A model generated the notes under the pieces. That model saw nothing but the letters and a program-made list of their open reading frames with translations, was not told the origin of the DNA and ran no database searches. A stretch of DNA of 11,365 nucleotides from Mycobacterium sp. GTDB taxonomy: Bacteria; Actinomycetota; Actinomycetes; Mycobacteriales; Mycobacteriaceae. Numbering within the stretch: the stretch's first letter is position 1; the number at the start of each line of letters is the position of its first letter. The stretch lies in NCBI GenBank assembly GCA_023264755.1, contig JAHFVB010000102.1:1-11365 (forward strand), in the 5' to 3' direction. Both the position numbers and the translations under genes were made by a program. Below, one piece after another: positions 7,355 through 11,365 of this stretch.

Positions 7355-7977
7355 TCGCGGTCGCTCGCGATGGCGTTGACGGCCGCGGCAGCCATTGCGC
7401 TGCCGCCGCGCCTGCCGGTCACGACGAGGTATTCCATGCCGCGGGGGCGGTCGATCAGCTCCTGTTTGGACTGCGCGGAGCCGACGAACCCCACCGGGCC
7501 GCCGAGCACCGAGGCGGGTACCGGTGCGCCTTCGTCGATGAGTTCGAGCAGTCGGAAGAGCGCGGTAGGGGCGTTGCCAATCGCCACGACGGCGCCGGCA
7601 AGCTGGTCGGCCCACAACTCGACGGCCGCTGCTGACCTGGTGGTTTGTCGCCGGGTGGCCAGTTCGGGCGCCCGGGCATCGGCCACCAGCGATACCACCT
7701 GGTTGTCGGCGGGCAACCGGGAGCGCGTAATGCCCGCTGCCACCATCGAGGAGTCGCACAGCACCGGCGCGCCGGCGTCGAGCGCCGCCCGCGTCGCGGT
7801 GACGACGTCCTCGGTGTAGGCCACGTGTTCGGCCACGTCGACCTGGCCGCACGTGTGGATCAGTCGCACCACGACCCGTGCCACGTCGTCGGGCAGGCCA
7901 GACAGATCGGCTTCTGCGCGGATCGTCGCGAACGACTGCCGGTAGATCTCGGCGGCGTCGCGGGTGTAGTCGAGCAC
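7351..7977 (-). CDS. cobH: CobH, precorrin-8X methylmutase
   Basis: This 208-residue cytoplasmic enzyme moves the C-11 methyl group to C-12, turning precorrin-8X into hydrogenobyrinate. The catalytic His is H41 in the invariant [13 protein letters not shown] segment. Further family signatures are [39 protein letters not shown] and the C-terminal [17 protein letters not shown]. Length is standard. The start is a GTG at 7977 ([13 protein letters not shown]). Nine nucleotides separate it from the cobG stop, and AGGGTGA on the (-) strand lies just upstream as the ribosome binding site, overlapping the cobG stop codon. The 3' end overlaps the cobIJ start by 4 nt (ATGA). The gene sits in the middle of a cobG-cobH-cobIJ operon. 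Confidence 0.97.
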   Translation of the reverse strand: MLDYTRDAAEIYRQSFATIRAEADLSGLPDDVARVVVRLIHTCGQVDVAEHVAYTEDVVTATRAALDAGAPVLCDSSMVAAGITRSRLPADNQVVSLVADARAPELATRRQTTRSAAAVELWADQLAGAVVAIGNAPTALFRLLELIDEGAPVPASVLGGPVGFVGSAQSKQELIDRPRGMEYLVVTGRRGGSAMAAAAVNAIASDRE

Positions 7978-7986
7978 TCGATCACC

Positions 7987-9099
7987 CTACGGGTGGCGTG
8001 GTTGGTATCCGTCCGGGGTCGCGACCAGGACTTCGCCCGCCGGTGGACTGCCGCACGCGCGGGCGCAACCGACGAAGTGGCGGTGGAAGCCGACCGATTC
8101 CCGAGCTGCCTCGGTCGCGTCCCGACGGACGTCGGCCAGCGATTGCGCGCAACCCGGGCTGCCGGTACACGAGCTGACCTCCAGCCAGGGGGAGTGCTCG
8201 TCGAAGACCAGCCCGAGGGGGGCGAGCACCCGCAGTGCGACGTCGGCGACGCCCTCGTCGAGGTCGCACACCAGAATCGAACGCCATGGAGTGATGACCA
8301 GCGGGGCGTCGATGGCGGCCAGATATTGGGCGGCGCGGGCCTGCAACACCCCGAGCGGAAGGGCTGCGCCGAGCGCCACCAATCCGTCGTCCTGCTCGAT
8401 CCAGCCGACCGGCGGTCGCAGCTCCGGTGCCCAGGTGGCGCCCGGCTCCGCGGTGCGGGCCAATCCGGCGGTCAAGACGCTCGGATCGGCGAGTTCTCCG
8501 GTGCGCCATTCCCTTTGGCGTACGGCGAGGAAGGTCCGGGCCACGGACAGCAGCGTGGGGACGACGTCGTCCGCGGACATGCGCACCCCGCTGTCGACGC
8601 CGGCTATCAACAGTGCGGCGGAGTCGGAGTCGAGGAAGTGGGCGCCGAGGTCGGCCCCCAATCCGGACACGTCGCCGCGGCCGTCGTCGAGTCCGAACCA
8701 CAATCGGCCGGGTAGCTCCGCCAGTGCGGGGTCGGCCTGAAGTGTCGCGTCGAGGGTGGCGACCAGCGCCCGGACGTCGAACAGTCCGCCCCGTCGACCG
8801 GTTAGCGGCGAGGCCACGATGTTGCGCACGCGTTCGTGGGTCGGCGAGGGCAGTAGTCCGGCGTCGGTAACCGCCCGGGCGAGCCCGTCGGTATCGGTGA
8901 CCGCCCGTAGCTGGATGTTGCCGCGGGAGGTGAGTTCCATTGCCGGGGAGGCGAACTGGGTTGCGGCCAGCGCGAGCGTCTCCAGCTGTGCCGGCGTGAT
9001 GAGGCCGCCGGGCAAGCGCACGCGGGCCAGTGCACCGTCGGCCGCCTGGTGCAGCTGTAGCGCACCGGGGCAAGCGTCGTCGTCGCGGGTCCTCTTCAT
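7987..9099 (-). CDS. cobG: CobG, precorrin-3B synthase (oxygen-dependent, Fe-S)
   Basis: This 370-residue protein of the nitrite/sulfite reductase hemoprotein superfamily oxidises precorrin-3A to precorrin-3B with O2; its presence marks the aerobic B12 route. The ferredoxin-like half-domain motif TSRGNIQLR is at 57-65. Four cysteines that should hold a [4Fe-4S] cluster are C311 and C317 (C-x5-C in SSCTGSPGCAQS) and C345 and C349 (C-x3-C in VGCARACGSP). The length is close to mycobacterial CobG (about 363) and shorter than the roughly 459 residues of the Pseudomonas denitrificans enzyme. The ATG at 9099 gives the family start MKRTRDDDACPGAL. An in-frame ATG at 9114 adds five residues, and far-upstream starts run through the inverted repeat and the 70-codon ORF. 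A TATGCT -10-like hexamer (complement of 9110-9115) would give an almost leaderless mRNA. First gene of its operon. Confidence 0.95.
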   Translation of the reverse strand: MKRTRDDDACPGALQLHQAADGALARVRLPGGLITPAQLETLALAATQFASPAMELTSRGNIQLRAVTDTDGLARAVTDAGLLPSPTHERVRNIVASPLTGRRGGLFDVRALVATLDATLQADPALAELPGRLWFGLDDGRGDVSGLGADLGAHFLDSDSAALLIAGVDSGVRMSADDVVPTLLSVARTFLAVRQREWRTGELADPSVLTAGLARTAEPGATWAPELRPPVGWIEQDDGLVALGAALPLGVLQARAAQYLAAIDAPLVITPWRSILVCDLDEGVADVALRVLAPLGLVFDEHSPWLEVSSCTGSPGCAQSLADVRRDATEAARESVGFHRHFVGCARACGSPPAGEVLVATPDGYQPRHP

Positions 9100-9120
9100 G
9101 TCGACTACGAGCATATGAGT

Positions 9121-9163
9121 TCGGCTACCCGAGTACGCCGTGGCCGGCGATTCGGGTAGCCGA
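9121..9163. promoter_or_regulatory. Twin palindromic boxes (TCGG-N-TA-N-CCGA) upstream of cobG
   Basis: TCGGCTACCCGA (9121-9132) and TCGGGTAGCCGA (9152-9163) are perfect 12-bp inverted copies of each other. Each is also a near-palindrome with TCGG...CCGA ends around a central TA. Their centres lie 31 bp apart, about three helical turns, so two regulator dimers would sit on the same face. The spacer contains CGCCG/CGGCG, so as single strand the region could fold into one long hairpin with about 19 pairs. No T-run follows, arguing against a terminator. It lies between the cobG start (9099) and a possible (+) promoter near 9193, as expected of a shared operator. No regulator gene is present in the window. 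Confidence 0.6.
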
Positions 9164-9192
9164 CTACGCGCTATTTCGCGCCAACGTCGAAA

Positions 9193-9198
9193 TATGGT
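9193..9198 (+). promoter_or_regulatory. Possible -10 element for the 70-codon ORF
   Basis: TATGGT fits the mycobacterial TANNNT -10 pattern. A transcript starting about 7 nt later would begin at the left arm of the inverted repeat at 9202-9236 and have a leader of roughly 45 nt. No convincing -35 element is visible. This is a weak call from sequence alone. Confidence 0.3.
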
Positions 9199-9201
9199 CG
9201 C

Positions 9202-9236
9202 TTCAGGCCGTCGGACGGGGGGTTCGGTGGCCTGAA
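9202..9236 (+). promoter_or_regulatory. Inverted repeat just before the ribosome binding site of the 70-codon ORF
   Basis: TTCAGGCC (9202-9209) and GGCCTGAA (9229-9236) are perfect inverted repeats separated by 19 nt, with one more possible G-U pair inside. The right arm ends 3 nt before the GGGAG ribosome binding site (9240-9244), so an RNA hairpin here could affect translation initiation. As DNA it could equally be a protein-binding site. Confidence 0.45.
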
Positions 9237-9250
9237 ACAGGGAGTCTTCG

Positions 9251-9463
9251 ATGAGTGAAACAACGTTCTCCATCACTTCTGCACTACCCGTGCCGCGCCA
9301 CCTTGGGCGGCGGTGGTGGACCGCCGTCGCACGGTACTTCAACGCCGACGCCGCAGCCGCAGCCGGCGACGCCGGCGACCGGCGCGTCCCGAAGCACTAC
9401 CCGCCGAGGAGCTTTGACTACTTGGCGGATGCGGCGATGCGGCGGGCCATGGATCGACTCTGA
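9251..9463 (+). CDS. Small hypothetical protein, 70 aa
   Basis: I do not recognise the family. GGGAG (9240-9244) precedes the ATG at 9251 by 6 nt, a good ribosome binding site, and the frame is open for 70 codons with strongly GC-biased third positions, like the neighbouring genes. The product starts MSETTFSITSALPVPRHLG, has a basic aromatic patch (GRRWWTAVARYF, 19-30), an Ala/Asp/Gly-rich low-complexity middle (about 31-44) and a basic C-terminal segment (RSFDYLADAAMRRAMDRL, 53-70) that could form an amphipathic helix. It has no signal peptide or membrane span. It is divergent from cobG and ends 23 bp from the convergent dioxygenase stop. The position opposite cobG, across paired inverted repeats, suggests shared control. 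It could also be a chance ORF, although the ribosome binding site argues against that. Confidence 0.62.
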   Translation: MSETTFSITSALPVPRHLGRRWWTAVARYFNADAAAAAGDAGDRRVPKHYPPRSFDYLADAAMRRAMDRL

Positions 9464-9486
9464 AGCGCGGCGGCTGCCGGGGCCGC

Positions 9487-10443
9487 TCAAGCCGGCGCTG
9501 GCACCGCCGCCAAGGGCCGGGCCGGCACGACGTCCGAGTAATGCGTCGCGTCGCCTGCGATCACCCGGCTCGGCCTGCCGTCGACGCCGACGGGAACGTC
9601 ACCGGCGAGGGTGATGCGGCTCAGCCGGCGGTACTGGTCGTCGTAGTCGGCGACGCCGTAGTGCTGGGTGGTCCGGTTGTCCCAGATTGCCACGTCGCCA
9701 GGTGCCCAGTCCCAGCGAATCGTGTTCTCCAGTCGGGTGATCCGGGCCTGCAGCAGCTGGAACAGGGTGGTCGACTCGACCGTGCCGAATCCGACGAACT
9801 TTCGCACGAAGTGTCCGAGCAGCAGCACCCTTCGTCCCGTCTCGGGATGGACGCGTACGACGGGGTGTTCGGTCTCGAAGTGTTCGGCGCCGAACTCGGC
9901 GCGGTACTGGCGCTCGGTGTCGGCGACCTGGACGTCCCGGTCCTCGTAGTCGCGGACGTAGTCATAGTCGTTGGTGTGCAACGCCCTCAGACGCTCGACC
10001 AGCGCGACAAGCGGGGGCGGGAGTTGGTCGTAGGCCGCTGCGGTCGACGCCCACGCCGTGGTCCCGCCGTACTCCGGCAGTGTGACGGCGCGCAGTAGCG
10101 AGGCCTTGGGCGGTCGGTCCACGAACGTCACGTCCGTGTGCCAGGAGTTCGCCTTGTCGTACCGGGAGTCGATGGGCAGCACGTCGGTACCCCGCGACAG
10201 CACCGTGGGATGGGCCAGGGTCGGGGTGCCCAGCAGCCGGGCGAACGCCAACTGGGCGTCGTCGTCGAGGTGGTGCTGGTCCCGGAAGAAGAGCACTTGG
10301 TGGTCCAGCAGCGCGGCGTTGATCGCATCGACGGTCGCGGCGGAGAGCTCGCCGCCGAGGCGTACGCCGTCCACGCGGGCGCCGATGTTCGCACCGAGCT
10401 TGACCACGTCGAGGGGGGAGGGGGTGGGTTCGGGGTTGACCAT
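9487..10443 (-). CDS. TauD-family Fe(II)/2-oxoglutarate dioxygenase (Rv3406-like alkyl sulfatase)
   Basis: This 318-residue cytoplasmic non-heme iron dioxygenase strongly resembles M. tuberculosis Rv3406, a type II alkyl sulfatase that oxidatively cleaves alkyl sulfates to release sulfite. The iron triad is complete: H102 and D104 in WHTDVTF, and H261 in NRTTQH. Residues that bind 2-oxoglutarate by analogy with TauD are T129 and R272 (11 residues after H261), with R276 four residues on. The conserved block [19 protein letters not shown] is at 239-257. The ATG at 10443 has GAGGGA 8 nt upstream on its strand. Two ATTCGAAT boxes lie where its promoter should be. It is a single-gene unit between cobG and cobN with no known link to B12. 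Alternative substrates within the family are taurine and other sulfonates; sulfur scavenging is the likely theme. Confidence 0.9.
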   Translation of the reverse strand: MVNPEPTPSPLDVVKLGANIGARVDGVRLGGELSAATVDAINAALLDHQVLFFRDQHHLDDDAQLAFARLLGTPTLAHPTVLSRGTDVLPIDSRYDKANSWHTDVTFVDRPPKASLLRAVTLPEYGGTTAWASTAAAYDQLPPPLVALVERLRALHTNDYDYVRDYEDRDVQVADTERQYRAEFGAEHFETEHPVVRVHPETGRRVLLLGHFVRKFVGFGTVESTTLFQLLQARITRLENTIRWDWAPGDVAIWDNRTTQHYGVADYDDQYRRLSRITLAGDVPVGVDGRPSRVIAGDATHYSDVVPARPLAAVPAPA

Positions 10444-10477
10444 TGCCCCATTCCCTCAGGTTCGCCGGCGCGCGACC

Positions 10478-10505
10478 AGTATTCGAATGCGCGGGATTCG
10501 AATCC
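10478..10505 (-). promoter_or_regulatory. Tandem ATTCGAAT boxes over the probable dioxygenase promoter
   Basis: The perfect palindrome ATTCGAAT occurs at 10481-10488 and at 10496-10503; the second sits in a 12-bp palindrome GGATTCGAATCC (10494-10505). The copies are 15 bp apart. On the (-) strand a weak -10-like AATACT (complement of 10478-10483) overlaps the first box, and the -35 region would overlap the second. That is the arrangement expected of a repressor operator for the dioxygenase gene, whose start is about 38 bp away. The binding protein is unknown. Confidence 0.45.
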
Positions 10506-10560
10506 GGTGGCTTCGCCGTGTGCTTTGGCTAACTGTGAATTGGGTCACGTCTGGAGTGGG

Positions 10561-10576
10561 TGTGTTCCATGCCACA
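10561..10576. promoter_or_regulatory. CRP-like site (TGTG-N8-CACA)
   Basis: TGTG (10561-10564), eight bases, then CACA (10573-10576) matches the outer core of the cAMP receptor protein consensus TGTGA-N6-TCACA, though the inner A/T positions are not conserved. The repeat extends one base each way (GTGTG...CACAC). It lies about 100 bp upstream of the micro-ORF and about 40 bp upstream of a TACCTT -10-like sequence (10607-10612). It is a candidate only, since short matches are common. Confidence 0.3.
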
Positions 10577-10621
10577 CGAAAACCGCCAAAACGGTACCGC
10601 CGGTACTACCTTCCTTGAGAA

Positions 10622-10659
10622 CCGCAGTTCGCCGGCAACATTCGACGGTCGAACCGCGG
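10622..10659 (+). promoter_or_regulatory. Leader hairpin before the micro-ORF
   Basis: CCGCAGTTCG (10622-10631) can pair with CGAACCGCGG (10650-10659) over nine of ten positions, with one A-C mismatch and an 18-nt loop. A competing smaller palindrome, TTCGAC-G-GTCGAA (10641-10653), uses the same right arm. The structure ends 8 nt before the AGGAGA ribosome binding site (10668-10673). No T-run follows, so it is not a standard intrinsic terminator. Confidence 0.4.
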
Positions 10660-10678
10660 CCGACCATAGGAGACAACA

Positions 10679-10786
10679 ATGCTCGGACTCATTGCATTCA
10701 TGGCAGTCGTCGTTGCGCTCATCGCAATGCTCGGCGCGCCCTACCCGCAGACGTGGTACGGCCGCTGGGGCAACTCGGACCGGTGA
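10679..10786 (+). CDS. 35-aa single-pass membrane micro-protein directly upstream of cobN
   Basis: AGGAGA (10668-10673) lies 5 nt before the ATG, the best ribosome binding site in the window. The 35-residue product begins with a hydrophobic stretch of about 17 residues (LGLIAFMAVVVALIAML, 2-18), long enough for one membrane span. An aromatic, polar tail follows (GAPYPQTWYGRWGNSDR, 19-35). I do not recognise the family. It is not KdpF, CydX or another micro-subunit I know. The TGA at 10784 is followed by the start of cobN within 27-57 nt in the same reading frame with no other stop. cobN itself has no clear ribosome binding site, so coupling or a leader-peptide role is plausible. Strong initiation signals and a clean membrane segment support a real gene. 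Confidence 0.7.
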   Translation: MLGLIAFMAVVVALIAMLGAPYPQTWYGRWGNSDR

Positions 10787-10840
10787 TCGCCCGCCGCACC
10801 GACCTCACCGATGGCGAGGCCGGTGCGGTACGAATGGTGG

Positions 10841-11365
10841 GTGAATCAAACCTCCAGCTCGCCGACCATTCTGCTGCTGTCGACGTCGGACACGGATTTG
10901 ATCACGGCCCGCGCCAGCGGTGCGGACTACCGGTGGGCCAATCCCTCCCGGCTCGTCGACGGTGAGCTCGAAGCACTGCTGGAGGGTGTCGACGTAGCGG
11001 TCGTGCGCATGCTTGGCGGTTACCGCACCTGGCAGGACGACATCGACCTGCCGGCCGCCAGCGGAGTGCCCACCGTGGTACTCAGCGGTGAGCAGGCGCC
11101 GGACGCCGACCTGATGAGCCACTCGACCGTCCCCGCCGGGGTGGCGCTGGAAGCGCACGTCTATCTGGCGCAAGGCGGTATGGAGAACCTGCGCCAACTT
11201 CACGCCTTCCTGGGCGACACGGTGCTGATGACGGGCTTCGGCTTTGCCCCGCCGGTGGCCATGCCCACCTGGGGGTTGTTGGATCGGCCGAACCCGGCGT
11301 CGAGCGACGGGCCTCGCATCGCGGTGCTCTTCTACCGCGCACAACAGCTGGCGGGCAATACCGGT
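10841..11365 (+). CDS. cobN: CobN, cobaltochelatase large subunit (N-terminal part, runs off window)
   Basis: These are the first 175 residues of the large (about 1200-residue) subunit of the aerobic ATP-dependent cobaltochelatase CobNST, which inserts Co(II) into hydrogenobyrinate a,c-diamide. The N-terminal ChlH/CobN-type domain is recognisable: TILLLSTSDTDLITARASG, YRWANPSRL, VRMLGGYRTWQDDID, VVLSGEQAPDADL, HVYLAQGGMENLRQLHAFL, DTVLMTGFGFAPPVAMPTWG and AVLFYRAQQLAGNTG. The frame is open to the window edge. The start is uncertain. The GTG at 10841 gives MNQTSSSPTILLLS, closest to the family length, whereas the in-frame ATG at 10811 adds MARPVRYEWW. Neither has a good ribosome binding site. 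The gene reads divergently from the dioxygenase and immediately follows the micro-ORF, with which it probably shares a transcript. Confidence 0.93.
   Translation, partial: MNQTSSSPTILLLSTSDTDLITARASGADYRWANPSRLVDGELEALLEGVDVAVVRMLGGYRTWQDDIDLPAASGVPTVVLSGEQAPDADLMSHSTVPAGVALEAHVYLAQGGMENLRQLHAFLGDTVLMTGFGFAPPVAMPTWGLLDRPNPASSDGPRIAVLFYRAQQLAGNTG

Noticed and set aside
7355..7852. N-terminal extension of the cobIJ frame into cobH
   Set aside because: The extension is low-complexity Arg/Gly-rich sequence overlapping conserved CobH; the ATG at 7354 coupled to the cobH stop gives the normal CobI start.
9100..9342. Extended cobG start at 9342
   Set aside because: It would run through both inverted repeats and the start of the 70-codon ORF, and the added residues have no counterpart in CobG.
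9464..9486. GC-rich stretch between the small ORF and the dioxygenase as a bidirectional terminator
   Set aside because: Only a weak GCGGC/GCCGC pairing is possible and no T-run follows on either strand.
10494..10505. GGATTCGAATCC resembles the T-arm of a tRNA or a tRNA-derived attachment site
   Set aside because: No acceptor, D or anticodon arms surround it; the 12-bp palindrome is better explained as an operator-type site.
10444..10678. Possible cobalamin riboswitch upstream of cobN
   Set aside because: The length would fit, but I find no B12-box or the conserved riboswitch core segments on either strand. GCCACAC at 10571 is only a superficial likeness.
1..11365. CRISPR arrays, insertion sequences, rRNA or tRNA genes
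   Set aside because: No spaced direct repeats, transposase-like ORFs, terminal inverted repeats with target duplications or RNA gene signatures were seen.

Overview
This high-GC window comes from an actinobacterium of the family Mycobacteriaceae, most likely a Mycolicibacterium-type species rather than the tuberculosis complex. The PepE, Rv2074-like, Rv2073c-like, CobL, CobM, CobK, CobIJ, CobH, CobG and CobN proteins all read as close relatives of the M. tuberculosis proteins as I recall them. The gene order differs: sigC, blaC and Rv2067c are absent between cobK and cobIJ, and mazEF7 is absent between cobG and cobN. No alignment was run, so these comparisons rest on recognition.

Layout. (1) Positions 2-898 (+) hold the 3' part of pepE. 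(2) Positions 895-1314 (-) encode an Rv2074-like F420-dependent biliverdin reductase, convergent with pepE; the two stop codons share one CTAG. (3) A 35-bp gap separates that gene from a divergent (+) operon at 1350-4802. This operon holds a DprE2-like short-chain reductase, cobL, cobM and cobK. The three cob genes follow at overlapping or nearly overlapping junctions. (4) A (-) operon runs leftward from 9099 to 4789: cobG, cobH, the cobIJ fusion and an APH-fold kinase. Its 3' end overlaps the 3' end of cobK by 14 nt. (5) The cobG upstream region (9100-9250) carries two well-formed inverted repeats and faces a 70-codon (+) ORF at 9251. (6) A TauD/Rv3406-like Fe(II)/2-oxoglutarate dioxygenase lies at 9487-10443 (-). 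(7) A divergent regulatory region (10444-10678) leads to a 35-codon membrane micro-ORF (10679-10786) with an excellent ribosome binding site. (8) cobN starts at about 10841 and runs off the right edge.

The cob genes cover most of the aerobic (oxygen-dependent) corrin ring route. CobI makes precorrin-3A, CobG makes precorrin-3B, CobJ contracts the ring, CobM methylates C-11, CobK reduces precorrin-6A, CobL methylates at C-5 and C-15 with decarboxylation, CobH makes hydrogenobyrinate, and CobN is the large cobaltochelatase subunit. CobF, CobB, CobS/T and the nucleotide-loop genes are not in the window. No cobalamin riboswitch was recognised. The least explained content is the two small ORFs, the operator-like repeats beside cobG, tauD and the micro-ORF, and the kinase attached to the cobG operon.
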